Part shown: positions 23,850 to 36,071 of the stretch, one piece after another
Layout: each line of letters opens with the position of its first letter
How positions within the stretch are numbered: position 1 is the stretch's first letter
Assembly (NCBI GenBank): GCA_019916065.1
Contig: CM034236.1
Coordinates: 25,740,358 to 25,804,357, forward strand
Length of the DNA: 64,000 nt
Direction of reading: 5' to 3'
Source: Vitellaria paradoxa
Lineage: Eukaryota; Streptophyta; Magnoliopsida; Ericales; Sapotaceae
Notes under the pieces: generated by a model
Database searches by the model: none
The model's input: the letters and a program-made list of their open reading frames with translations, nothing else
Told to the model about the DNA's origin: nothing
Translations under genes and position numbers: made by a program

Positions 23850-24305
23850 AATGCAGACAACCAACATAGCAGACAATCAACGCAGTAGACAGCCAACACA
23901 GCAGACAACCAACACAGCGCCCAATAAAGAAGAATCACGACTTAAAGATGGTCGAAATTACCTGAAAAATAGCTAGATGGCGTTGGAAGAGGATGGCGAG
24001 CAAAATTGGAGAAGGCCAAAAAAAAAAAAAAAGAAGGAGGCCGGAATAGTCCTCACGCGCCTCACGCGCCGTTGTCAGCCGGAACTTCAGGAGGCGCGTG
24101 TGATTCACACGTGCTGATTCCGGTGGTCAGAAAAAGAGAGGTCGGTCGAAATTTGATGGCGCACCTTTTGGGATGGGTGGTGTCAACTACCTTCAACTCT
24201 GATCTGAGGAAAGAAAACAACTCCACGGTGTTCTAGGGTTTTTAAAGAAAACCACGCCAGGAGCTTAGAAAAAACTATGAATTTAAGACCTAAAAAGTGG
24301 TTTTA

Positions 24306-24318
24306 GGCTCTGATACCA
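24306..24318 (-). other. Primer-binding site of the copia element
   Basis: The minus strand reads TGGTATCAGAGCC immediately next to the 5' LTR, the initiator-Met tRNA site. Confidence 0.95.
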
Positions 24319-24525
24319 TGTAGAAATTAAGAGAAAAGAATGAATCTTATTACTCCTTAATATCCATTTTACATAGTGAAATAGCCTTTATATACAATAC
24401 AGGAATGCTATATTTATGACATAGCATTTATAACCTCCTAATTAATTCCTACGGTTAGCATACATGAATCAGCTAGTATACATGAATCAACATTAATTAC
24501 TACGGCTAGCATACATGAATCAACA
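24319..24525 (-). repeat. 5' LTR of copia element
   Basis: 207 bp, same termini as the partner. The leader that follows (24303 down to 23850) is GC-rich, with repeated CACGCGCC words. Confidence 0.95.
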
Positions 24526-25860
24526 CCAACTAACACAATATTATCTAACTGGGATTTTCATTTTTCCATGGGATATGTAACTTACACAAGTTTCTACAAA
24601 GCAAAGAACATTTTGAAGTTTTAGACATCTACACAATAGTCAAACATGTTGCAAGAATCTAACTTTTGAAGTAACTCTTTAAGTGGTACAATATAACAAG
24701 TATACCAAGAAATTGTAACATATCACAATTAATTATGAAGAACTATTGGCTAAAAATTATTAGCTAAAAACCATCATTTTACCCATTTCACCTTCAACAA
24801 ATATTAATGCATACTTACCCAAAAAAAAAAATTACAAATATTAATGCATCAATTCAAAACGATTGAGATTTAAATACGTTTCTAGGTTAACAAAAGTTGG
24901 AGGATATCAAATGTAAATGACAATATATAACAAGCCATTCAACTAAGTTAACAAGACTAGCTATAAATTACATAGATTTCAATAGGTTGACACTCAAAAT
25001 TTACAAAACCAGAATAATATGTTATTACCTGCCATATAAACCAAACACGTGGCAATGACTAGATGACTTTGAGTAGTCATATCTGGTAAAACTCACACGC
25101 CCCCCATAACCAATTGGTTTTAGTATGGCACATATATGGATAAAAAAATATTTGAAATTAATTATTTATGTAAACTATGTTTTCTAAATAAGAAAAAAAA
25201 ATCTAACTTTCTTCTATGAAAAGTTATTTAAGTATCATTAGAAAGAGAATAAAGTGGTGAGGCAAAGCTCCTCTTTCAAGTTTCTCTTTGGCTAAAAATA
25301 ATTTCCTGCTCATATATTTTCAGAAATGCATACAAAAAAATATATACAATGATATGCTTGCATGCATATATATGTGTGCACACGCATACTTAAGCATGAC
25401 AAATTAAAATAGTTGACTAAGACCAATGAACATGCATTAGAAAAATAAACCAAACTTTTAAGAACAAATATTATCCAATAGCAATCACTGTGTTATCTAA
25501 AATTCTCACTTCACCAATACAATCATGAAAAAATGAGAGCAAAGCCATCTCTACTGCTTTTGTCAAGGCAACTGTTTCTTGGGTCAATATAAAAAAAGTG
25601 CCAAGTATTGAGCTAATATAGTGAAAAGTAATAATATTTTCTAATATTTCAATCGAATCAAACTAGCATACTGCAGTAAATGTGTTTCCCAATACACCTA
25701 ATACTAGTTTTTTATCAGTTTATGTATTCTTCTACACCTTGTTTCAAAAACAATTTACTGCATTGCCAGTCAAGGCCAACGTGGCTCATATAATGTTTTT
25801 CACACTATCTCAAAATTCGAATATTTGCAAAAACATTATGTACTAAGAATAGTTCTTTTC

Positions 25861-28199
25861 TATAATTAATCGCTTGTCTTATAATTTGACTCATTGAATG
25901 TACGCTTTTTGATTGAACACATCATGTTATTTCAAACCTTTGTGTTTTCTCTAATTTCTAGAGTAATCATATCCAGATTCACCAACATCCCTATTCTTAA
26001 ATGGCCTGCAGAAAGAAGACTTAAGTTCAATTATTCGAACAACTTTACATAATTTCATTTCACTAATTGTTTTGAAGTTATCCGTAAGAATGACCAAACG
26101 TAACCAAGAATACAGAGAGCGAAAAAGAATTAAGTCAAACAGAAAGATTTTGAATCAGCATAAGTTTCAGAGTTAAATAATACCCATTAGAAAATTTTGT
26201 AATATACGATATATAAATTGAATTACTTGTGTGAATTTCAAATATACCTCCATAGTTGAGAAAACCATCACTTATATAAACAATTTGTTTAAACAATCAA
26301 ACTAGTCAATATTTCTAAAGCTGAGAACAGAGATAGAAAAAATAAAAAGAAAAGAAAATAATTAGAAAAAATTTAAAATGAAAATGAACAAAACAACTGG
26401 CACAAACCATAACTTCTTGATCCTAAAATGAGAACACACTAACAATGACTTCTTGTCTCTATCTCTCTCTCTTTTTTTTTGGAAACAATTGAATGACTCC
26501 CCATTCATAGTTTACGTATAGATCATCTGATCATGTAAGGAAAATGATAATACATAAATAAACAATTAAACAAGTGAAGAAAATAAATGGAATATTTCAG
26601 CCAATATTCCAATCACATGGTTAGTAAGAAAGTAATGGAGACTAAGAACAAGATGTGAACAAGTAGCAAACTATTTAAAATGCTAACCAAGTGCCATGTA
26701 AAACTTGTATATAAGCAAATACAATAGTTCACCCAAAACTAAGTTTCTCTTTAAACATTTTTCACCATATTGCTCAGTTCACAAAGTGGAAGTGATCAAA
26801 TACATGATCCACAATAAAATGAGCAAGCAAAAATCAGGAATATACATTCAGATTATAACTAAAAATCAATGAGGTCCCGGATGTTGTGCTGATGACTAAA
26901 TTATTTCAGGTCAAACAAAAGGAGTCAGAAGATAGCAAGAGATAAACATTTAAATTTCAAACCAGTTCTACATTTTTCAAACTCAAACTTGACTTACATA
27001 AACATATTCCTTTTTTGAGAAACCTTAAATGCCCTAGTACTACTACGCAACCGAGGTTCTAGTTCTAAATTATAATCTACATGATAAATTCATAAGTAGG
27101 AATCTACTTCAGTTCTAGACCCCTTCCAATTTGGCACATAACAAATTTAGTAAATGCATAAATTAGTGGTTTCACAAAGCTAGCACCTTGCAAAAACTAT
27201 ATGAATTTTGTGGTTCCAAAAAAAATAAATCATGAACCATAAAACTTTAGCAACTAACCCTAAGTAATTCAAAGTCATAACACCGAAAAAAACCAAGTTA
27301 CATATATTCTAACAAATTTAAAGATTCTCACAAAATTCCAAAAAAGTATAGAGAAAAAACTCAGATAGTGGTTTTCACAAGGAACCATAGATGCAGAGAT
27401 GAATGGACATTTTTTTTTGCTTTGTTTTTTTTTTTTTTAGGGGGCAGGGGGGGAGGTACCTCCTCATGCAGGACCATATTGGACCCACCTAGATAGTAAT
27501 CCTAGCCCCACATGATCTAGACAAGTATTAAGAAAGCCTATATGGGTGGCTCTAGGGGAGAAATTTTACAAAGTTTCAAACACACAACATCTTCGTAAAA
27601 AGTGATAACCTTCTTTTTTTTTTCTTTTTTACATACACGATAATTAAAAGGGAGTGTATATATATAAATAAATAGGAGTGCAACTATTGAAGTCATATTT
27701 GCTCTTGCAAATTTTACAAGCCCAATAGAGCTAAGTGGGCCAACAAGTTATCAAACAAATCCAAGGGAAGGTCATCTCCTGCAACCAGATTTAAATAAAA
27801 ATAAATAAAATAAAAAATAATAATATAAAACCCCTTGCACATGGCAATATCCATTAAGTGTTCTATTGCGTAAATAGAGAGGGGGGATAATCATATAGCA
27901 TTAGCATGTTACTGTACGGAATTGAGAGGGGGGAATAATCATAGCATTAGCATGTTACTACATAGAATTTTTGTTAATTGCATCCATGCACGAAAGTGAA
28001 CAGAGATGGAACTTTAGCCATTCTTGAGAAGCAAAGAGACTCAGTGGTTGCACCAAAAATTTAAAAATTACTACTACTATTAGAGATTGGTCAGTCTTGC
28101 GGTAGGGACCGATACTAACTAATATTGGTCGATACAAATACTGATATAGAATGCAAACACTAAATTACCGTTTTTTGCCTAGTACAATACGTACCCACT
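25861..28199. other. AT-rich sequence without recognised gene
   Basis: No open frame with a family match on either strand. Contains poly-T and poly-A runs and a CT-rich tract near 26450. Confidence 0.5.
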
Positions 28200-28570
28200 G
28201 ATACGATATTAGATTAATAATGATACTAGAATTAGAAAAATTGAAAAACTGTTAAATAGAACTAAGAATTTCACTGTGAAAATACACCAGAAAATCCATC
28301 GTCTACCTTTTGATACAAACCCCACCCTCTTCAAAAGATAAATTAAGCAACCCCAATTGATACGATCATAATATTTTTCTATATCCAATTTACAAATCAC
28401 CCCAAGTTCATAACTTTTTAATCTTGAATCACCACCTCATTTGTCAATGAAAACGCATTCAATAATTAATACCACTCCACAAAGGCAATTTGTGTATCTG
28501 AAACAATTTCACCTAACACTCTCAAATCTCAATGCTAATTCTGTTAACAATCAATTTATACAAATCTCTA
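28200..28570 (-). pseudogene. L1-type LINE reverse transcriptase fragment
   Basis: The minus strand gives QIAFVEWY near 28490, then GVICKLDIEKYYDRINWGCL, LLKRVGF and WIFWCIFTV. This is the RT palm motif A region of plant L1 LINEs (CKLDIEKAYDxVNW is the usual form), with the catalytic Asp in KLDIEK kept. It is only about 120 codons with stops; the rest of the element is not recognisable. Confidence 0.8.
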
Positions 28571-31500
28571 ATCTAACTAATTGGTTTTAGGTCCCAAACA
28601 TCCTTTATCGTACTTTTTTTACTTTATTTTATTTTATTTATTTATTTATTTATTTATTATTATTATTGGAATTAAAGCAATAAAAAAGCATTCAAACTTT
28701 TTATGAAATTACTCTTCTAAATCTCGCTATGCATCTTGACAACTATTCAACCCCTAAAAGTATCACATAGCCCAACCAACCCTAAAGTCACCAAGTCTTT
28801 AGATAACAATATAAATTGCTAAAAATAAAATAAAATAAAACATAAAAATAAAGACATTACGAATTATAAATTAACAATCTTGTAATTTGCGATGTAATAT
28901 CCATCACATTAGATAGGCCACATGATGTTTTATTTATGTGTTAGCATTGCTGACCTATTTGAACAAAGATAAATGAACCCCCTACATCTTCCAAAGAAGT
29001 TAGAATATTAAGATTGTATCTCTCCAACTACTGAGTAAACAATCGTATCATTCTCACCAAACAATCGTATCATTCTCAGTAAGTTGGAAGAAATTCATTT
29101 AAAGACTGCTTGGAATTCAAAAACTAATGATGCTATAATTGAATCTTCAAATGAGATGGAATAGTTGGTCTAAACTTTGCGACTTGCAATTTCAAATCTA
29201 TGATAGCATTTTTTTCATGTCATTTGCACATGGTCTATCTTTCACGTTCAATATAATTAAGAAGAGTCAATCAGTCATGGATTACATCAGCACATGTGGT
29301 GTCAGCTTATGATATTATGGAGTTTCGTTCTATCATGGCAAATATTTAATAGACTGACCACATAGAAAAATACCTTATCTCCTGAGGTTATCCGATTCTT
29401 GTATTCTCTCATATAAAAGATAAATGTAGAATTAGTACAATTTGAAGAGTATTTCTCCTAAAAAAAATCAACTTGAAGTTAAATTATTAATTTATTATTG
29501 CACTAGCAAGTGAATATGACACCCCACTCTATGCAGGACTTGCCAAATAAATGACCAAAGTTGAGAAACTGAAGCCAAAAGTGAGAGAAGGTACACGATT
29601 TTTTTAAATAAACATACATTTTAAGATAGAAGGGGACATACCTTCCTGATGATAAAAGATATATCAGTCCAACGAGCAATGAAAACTTATTGTTTTCAAG
29701 AAAGCTTGATACCTTGTTCGAAAATTGTTCTATTGCATGTGTTTGAGGACTCTTCATGCACAGAATATCACAATTACCCCTTCATGCACAAAATATCACA
29801 ATTTGTATGCATAGCATAAACATAAAAGAGAACTTACCAAAAAATAAATAAATAAATGTACGAGGCACACAAGAGTTTAGAAGAAAATTCTAGAGAAGTC
29901 ACTAGATAAAACCTAAAGGTTCTTTTAGGAAGATCAACACAATCAGCAAATCAACATTTATTCAATTGCATGACAAACCAAAAGTTGTATTGATCGAACC
30001 TTTGTATTTAAGACCACGGACTAGCTGGCCTGACCTCTCAATTAATTAATTAAGATAACTTGATCTATACTGTTGCGTCCATTTCCTAACCACTTAAACT
30101 ATTAGGATAATTGATACGTTATAATGACATCAAAGATCTAGTCTTAGGAGGTCATGAGTTTAAATCTCATTATCAATGTTTGTTCATTCCGTTCCATTTG
30201 TGTCAGCACACTATTTTTCACTTTGTTTCTCTCTCCAATCCACCTTTAACCAGTGGTCATCGTGAGGGGAGTATTAAAAATTGCTTAATATATATTGCAA
30301 AGCCAATTTTCTAACAAGTTTTCTTTTGGGACAAATAGTAACTTAATAAAAACTAACCTCCAATAAACAATCAACCAACCTTTACTTCTTGAAAACCACC
30401 CACCGAAATGCGCCAACCTTTTCAGAGTCCTCTAATTGTACACCACAAGGCTTGAAATAATGATCAAGGGTTGATAAGGTCTTGTATCTGTGATGCTTGC
30501 ATCCTCTTCTTAAAATTAAGTCCTCATTTATTCAAATTCTTTCAAATCATTTTACTCAAAAGGCAATCCCTTGAAATCAGAGATCGAGTGATTTTAGCCA
30601 CTCTACCCATGGTAGCGAGATTTGAGTTTTAAATAACCTATCTTAACAGCGACACACGTATTTGCCTATAGCAAAGGTGCTATTCTGTCCAAAAAGTTTT
30701 GAGACTTCCAGATTCTCTTCTGCGGCAAACACAGCTACAGCAGGCTACGATGGAGAACCCCTGGTTACACTAGACTACAATTTCCACAGTTTGATTCTAA
30801 TCTTGGTTTTCTACAATTTTCTTCGGTCATCAGCTCTAACAGTAATAGAATAATTAAGAAAAATTCATGGTAACCATTTGAGCTAATGAAATTAATACTC
30901 CTCAAGCTACTGAAAGTGCAAACCTTATCATCAACCTATACTTGACACAAATGAAAATTGGTTAAAGACAACTACAAGACTAAAAGTGTCCTTAGATTGA
31001 GGATTTTATTCCAAAAAAAAGGATGGGGAAAAAGGAAAGAAAGCAAATTAGAAAATATAAAAAATAAAGAGCATTCATCAATAAACTAGTTTTCAAATTT
31101 AATCATTTTTATTTTTCAAATTGCATGCTTTCCTTTACCATTTTTCACAACAAATCAAACAAGAGAAATAATTTTTAATCCCTTTCCTATCCCTTTTTGG
31201 TCACTGCAATTTACACATGGTTTGGTCATTGCAATTTTCATTCAACATAGTTTTAAGTTTGCAACTTATACACAAAGTTTTCTAAGATAGATTTTAGGTG
31301 TGCTCACACGAATTTTCCACTACGCAGAATGTAAACTCAACCTTTTTCCGTTCTAAAGTACTTTTTTATTATTTTGATATTTATACATATTGCAATAAGA
31401 ATATTTATTTATTTGTTAACATGTCCCAGCCATATTGTGTCCTAATTTATTAAAAAATATAGTGTCAGCATATCAGTGTATTCATGACATCTCATACTCA

Positions 31501-32329
31501 TGTCTTGTGTCCATACTCCATATAATAGACAATATAAACTTTACTAAATAGGCATGAAGAATTTAGATTCAAGCATCCCTTACCTACTATAGTTCACTAG
31601 AGAGGTAGCACATTTTCACATCCATCGTGGCTAGTTGAGAGAACACCATCAAAAAAAATAATTGTAATTCCTATCAATCAAATTTTAATATAGTTATTTT
31701 CTAGAATATCCCTAGAAGAGTGGAGTTTCAATTTCATATTAGGACGAATATTGAAACGTATTAGGATGATTATTGAAGAACTTATATAGCAACTCTCTAC
31801 TTCGGCTGCAGGAGAAATGTATAGGACTAGAGTTAATTTGTAAATTATAAAATACCAGAATGCCACGATAGCTTAATCACAACAAAGACAAAGTGAAAAT
31901 TTTGCACCAAAGCTCATGAATAAATTTTGCATAGAATTGTTTTCCCCCACCAGAAAATCACAACTATATTATGAAGGTTGCAAAATTTAACAACTCAAAC
32001 CTTTAAAGAAAGGAAGACTATCTAGTATCATGCAAAATTCCAAACTTTCATTACCTGAACCCCAGTTAGTACTATGCAACTATAGCTAAACATAAATCTA
32101 TCCCACATTACCTAAAGACAATATTTCTTCATCACAAGAGATGTCAAAATTAATCAACTATGACTAATAAATGGAGAGGGAGCAAGAATGATCATCTTAA
32201 TCAACTTAGAATGACAGGTACATCTTATGATTAATCAATAAGAAAAGGCATGAATTGTGCTTTAAAAAAATAGTGCTTTAATTGATGCATACACCATAAT
32301 TAATAAATCCCACAAAACGGATAACGAAG
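28571..32329. other. AT-rich sequence, no confirmed gene
   Basis: Contains an (ATTT)n run near 28630-28660. The minus strand at about 29650-29757 has an open frame (QTHAIEQFSNKVSSFLENN) followed by a donor-like AAGGTATGTC, which could be an exon remnant, but I do not recognise it. Near 30110-30320 there is sequence resembling the edge of a decayed LTR element. Nothing else is supported. Confidence 0.4.
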
Positions 32330-32366
32330 TATTTGAAAATTGTAAATAGAGAATTTGATAGAGATA

Positions 32367-32511
32367 CTTAGAAAACTTTGATGAGCGTCAGCTCACCTCT
32401 ACGCTTGGTCTCAAAACCTTAAAGCTCTACAAGAATTCCATCATCATTAAAAATAGTATATCACTTCTTAATTAAAATTCTTTCTTCCCTAGAAGCTGGA
32501 AGAATCATAGC
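32367..32511 (-). pseudogene. DNA polymerase epsilon catalytic subunit-like exon, copy B
   Basis: Same 145-nt length as copy A. Reads AMILPASREERILIKK-stop-YTIFNDDG, then [24 protein letters not shown]. Acceptor-like TATAG precedes it. KRRGEL is better preserved here than in copy A, but an extra stop has appeared. The shared stop after IKK indicates that the ancestor was already broken. Confidence 0.65.
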
Positions 32512-32866
32512 CTATATACTAAAAAGGGCAACCAATAATCAATTTGAATACGAAAAAAAAAAAAAATTAACCATGTATGTTATTAGATTAAAATCAAAAT
32601 TCGATAAGTTATTGTTCAACATTATCTTGTAAGGTCATTCTATTTACCCTGTATGGCCATCCACTTCAAATTTAATTAAGCATTCATTGAGTGTCGTATA
32701 TGTTTTATTAATAGGACCTCCGAGTGTCTGCAAGAATTATCAGTTGGAAGCAGAATGCATCAAAAAATCATTACTGTCAAAAATATAAATTAAGTAAAGC
32801 AAACACTAGATAATGCATATAGACGAGAACAAGAAATTTAGAAAATAAAGTTAATTTTCACCTAAC

Positions 32867-32975
32867 CTGATACTAATCATTTTGCATTGATCCTTGCAAA
32901 TATCAACATTAAGCATAACACAAGGATAAGAAATTGTCAGTTTCTTTTTCGAGTCTCTGAAATATATGGTCCCCA
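32867..32975 (-). pseudogene. Exon-like block, copy B
   Basis: Reads GTIYFRDSKKKLTISYPCVM then LNVDI before diverging from copy A's frame. The donor CAG/GTTAGG is conserved. Parent gene not recognised. Confidence 0.35.
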
Positions 32976-33321
32976 AAAAAAAAAAGAAAAAAAAACTCGA
33001 TGTCCTGACTTACATACCATGCAAAGCAGACCAATGGTTATGGAGAGGATTTACTGAAAGGTTTGACACACTCAAATGGATTGTCACTTCTTGGTATTTA
33101 TACACATACAATATACATATATAATAAATATTATACAAGGAACCTAAACTGGGTACATTATCCCCTAGATACATAAATACTAGATACAATACGTACATAA
33201 ATACACATTAATATACAATAATAGTGTGCATAAAGTTTCTCTTAAGCATGATTTATTATTTTACAAAGAGAGAATATATATTCCAAATGTAACTTCAATC
33301 AAATAGAAAGTGCTACAATAT

Positions 33322-34110
33322 TTGAAATTTTTGAATCACTCTTAATCCACACAATGAATAATAAAATACAAAGGCACCAAGAAATAATTAGGAAAACCCT
33401 ATCCAAGGAAAAAACCTCAAAATAGTTTCCACTAGATAATTCAGGTTACAAGTACCCACTTGAAATCTATACGACTTCTTACACGACTTCTTTTAAGTAT
33501 TTGCTCAAATTCTCGATACTCTTAAACCAAGTGGAAACAAGCTTTCCGACTCCTCGAAAAGTGCACATTGGAATCCTCCAAGACTTACAAACTCAAGAAT
33601 GAGTCAAAGAAAAGAGAAAGACTTACAAACTCACAAAGGAAAAATTCTCTCTTACAAGACTCTATAACGTGCCTCTTTAATTCCATTTGCATATTAAACT
33701 TGGGTGCATATATATAAACTTAAAAGTCCTATTTCAAGTAGGACTCAAATGCATAAACAAATTTCCTAAAACGGAAATAAAATCTTCCTAATATTCAGAA
33801 TCTTCATCAAGAAATTCTCCAAGTGTCACTGGGACTCTAAGATTTGGAAACTTGTACTATTCTTCCTAAATCTACAGGAACTCAATCTTCATTCAGTTTC
33901 CTTCTTTATTAGATTTTTCTTATTATATCAGTAGTATATTATGAAACTCAATCTTTGTCCGATTTGAAAACTCAAGTTTTTTCTGATTAAGAAACTCCAT
34001 CACTGTTTGATTTAGGAAACTTGAATCCTCCTATACCATGTCCAATTAGGAAATCTTATCCTTAATTGCAAATTTAATTCTTTTGTTTAGATTTGCCATA
34101 AATTTAACAT
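33322..34110 (-). mobile_element. 789-bp insertion specific to copy B (LTR-like)
   Basis: Flanked by TACAATAT on both sides (33314-33321 and 34111-34118). Copy A has the empty site (TTACAGTATG near 16391). No clear terminal inverted repeats are seen. On the minus strand the insertion looks like an LTR: it starts TGTTAAATTTATGG (from 34109), has TATATATATGCACCC near 33710, then a CTTTGTGAGTTTG-type transcribed end, and closes CAAAAATTTCA (33323). An 8-bp duplication is unusual for an LTR element, so class assignment is open. Confidence 0.6.
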
Positions 34111-34118
34111 TACAATAT

Positions 34119-35254
34119 GCACATGATGAACCCATAGCCGAGCATGGTGGTTATCAAAAAATTCTCCAAAAGGCTCTCAAGTAGTTAGTTCTACTGGCCA
34201 GGCGTGAAACCCAATATTAAAAAGAAAGTGAGGGAATGTGACATCAGTCAGATGAATAAATATGAAACAGTAACAACTCTAGGGTTGCTCCAACCACTCC
34301 TTATACTAACCAGGAATTGGCCAAACATTTTAATGGATTTTATCGAGGGACCACCAAATTCTAAGAAGGCCACTGTTATTTGGATAATTATAGACAAATT
34401 GTCTAAATTTACTCAATTCCTCTCTCTCCCCCCCCATCCTAATATTGTTGCCTAATTAGCCCGATTTTTATGTCACAAATTTTTAAACTCCAAAGGCTAC
34501 CACTAACTATTGTATTAGACAAAGATTCCTCTTTCACTATTTTGGGGGGGGGGGGAAGAACTCTTCATTTACTTACCCCCTCCCCAAAAAAAAAGAACTC
34601 CTTAGATCATTGGGAACTCAGTTACACTTTAGTAATAGTTATCATCCGCAGACAGATGGTTAACCAATCGTTATTTAGAAACCTACCTCCGCTGTTTTTT
34701 AGCTAAAACCCCAAAATGTAGTCTAACTAGTTATTCTTGGCAGAATGATATTACAATTCCAGTTATCATTCTTCTCTGAAACTAAACCCCTATGAAGCTT
34801 TGTATGGTTTCCCTCCTCTTACTTAAAAGATTATATTCTTGATTTGGATAAGGTGGCTTCGATAGAAGAAATTCTATTTAGTCACCCTAGGGTTACAGAG
34901 AAATATCAGTGAAAAAAGAAGAGATAAAAATAGCCGCTCGCTATTACGGTCCTTACAAAGTACTCAGAGTGATAAATCCAATCACATATGAGCTAATCTA
35001 CCTTCACAGAGTAGAGCAAACATAGGAGAGAAAACCTTACATACCACTTTCCAACAGTGGATCATGAAGGCCGTGTAGTTTCCGAGTCAGAGCGAATACT
35101 ACAAATCCAAGACCATCACCATGGAAGGAGGTTGTTTCAAGAGGAGCGTACAGTGGAAAGGCCAAGTTTCTGACAATGCCACTTGGGAGCCATTAAATCA
35201 GATCAAAAACGAGCATCCAAACCTTAAGGTAAAGGTTGATTTTAAAGAGGAGAG
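34119..35254 (+). pseudogene. 5'-truncated Ty3/gypsy integrase, copy B
   Basis: Same truncation point as copy A (GAACCCATAGCCGAGCATGG). Visible motifs: MKPNIKKKVRECDISQMN (the second Cys of CxxC is Ser), WPNILMDFIEGPPNSKK, VIWIIIDKLSKFTQFL and LQRLPLTIVLDKDSSFT. A G12 run with neighbouring C-rich and A-rich tracts interrupts it at 34543-34590. The distal part is more decayed than in copy A. Confidence 0.85.
34543..34590. repeat. G12 run with a C-rich counterpart, insertion in copy B
   Basis: TTTTGGGGGGGGGGGG is followed 25 bases later by CCCCCTCCCCAAAA, which can pair with it. AAGAACTC is duplicated on both sides. Copy A lacks all of this. Confidence 0.7.
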
Positions 35255-36071
35255 TCATAATACCACCTTTGGAAATAAGTAAAAAATGGGGGAAATAAAT
35301 GAAGACACAAAGACAGATGACCATAGAGGAAAAGAAAAGTTACAGAGGAAAGAGAGAGATGAGAATAATGAGAAGTTGGTTCACAAAGTGAAAATTCCTC
35401 TGCTAGACAATAGGGCTCACCGAGATAATCCTCACCGTCAGATCATTCAAGGAAATCAACATGTGGATGGCCATGACAAGGCCACAAGCCCATTCAATCC
35501 AAATCATCTAGCTCATGAAGAAGCTAGGATCTAGATCAATTCAAGCAATTCAAGGAATTGAAGACAGATGAGACAGTTAGTGGGGGATATTGGGGAAGGC
35601 CAAAAGGACAAATACATAGCTGCGTGTATTGAAGGTTCCAGAAGGGGGTAATAAAATCATTTTGTTTTAATAATCAAGGCTAAGCTTATATTCATCTGCT
35701 AATAATTTGGAGAGGGCTTGGGCTCTGTCCTGGACTCAGCCCATTCTCAAATATAATGTCATCAGTATTTCAGTTGTCCCCTATTTAAATTAGTAATCCA
35801 TTAGTAATAGCTACTAGGAGCCTAATACATGGGCATATTACATCGAACATACACTGAGTATAAATAGTAAGTAGCAAATTGCATAGGGTTTCTTTTTTTA
35901 TGGAAAATATATTGTAACAAGTTGTTGACTTGTAAAGAGGAAACCCCCTTGAAGTAGTTTATCTATCCAATCTATCTTTTTTTACCAATTCAGTTTTTCA
36001 CTTCATTTCTTGATTTTACAATTCGCCAAAGGACAATTAAAGGTAAATCGTCATCAGTCAAGCATGCAACA
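35255..36071 (+). repeat. 3' LTR of truncated gypsy, copy B
   Basis: Homologous along its length to 17675-18495, with the same ATGCAACA end. The 5' end is mutated (TCATAATACC for TGTTAAACACC). Confidence 0.7.

Larger units (their letters stand above)
19427..24525 (-). mobile_element. Nearly complete Ty1/copia retrotransposon (5099 bp)
   Basis: Two 207-bp LTRs (19427-19633 and 24319-24525) enclose PBS, gag-pol and a polypurine tract. The flanking 5-bp duplications are CCAAC (19422-19426 and 24526-24530). The empty site, GAAACCAACTAACAC, is present in copy B near 37010. The LTRs differ at only three positions that I can count, so the insertion is recent relative to everything around it. Gag-pol nonetheless carries two frameshifts and several stops. 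The short LTRs, total length of about 5 kb and RE1-like Pol suggest an Ale/Retrofit-type lineage; that lineage call is tentative. Confidence 0.95.
14600..25860. repeat. Large duplicated segment, copy A
   Basis: Collinear with 32330-38300. Landmarks in order: Pol epsilon-like exon (14636-14780), second exon-like block (15128-15225), truncated gypsy integrase and its LTR (16395-18495), the region with AATGCCCTTCTTTTTGTTG (18530 and 36107), CTTGCTTCTTGCAAGAAAG (about 19090 and 36680), ACCAACTAACACAATATTATC (24528 and 37015), and AGCTAATATAG (25612 and 38050). Copy A carries two insertions absent from copy B: a MITE (15312-16145) and a copia element (19427-24525). Similarity ends near 25850. Confidence 0.9.

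Noticed and set aside
30662..30853. Plus-strand 63-codon frame, and a minus-strand frame over the same place
   Set aside because: Neither has a recognised motif; the minus reading has stops. Not reported as a gene.
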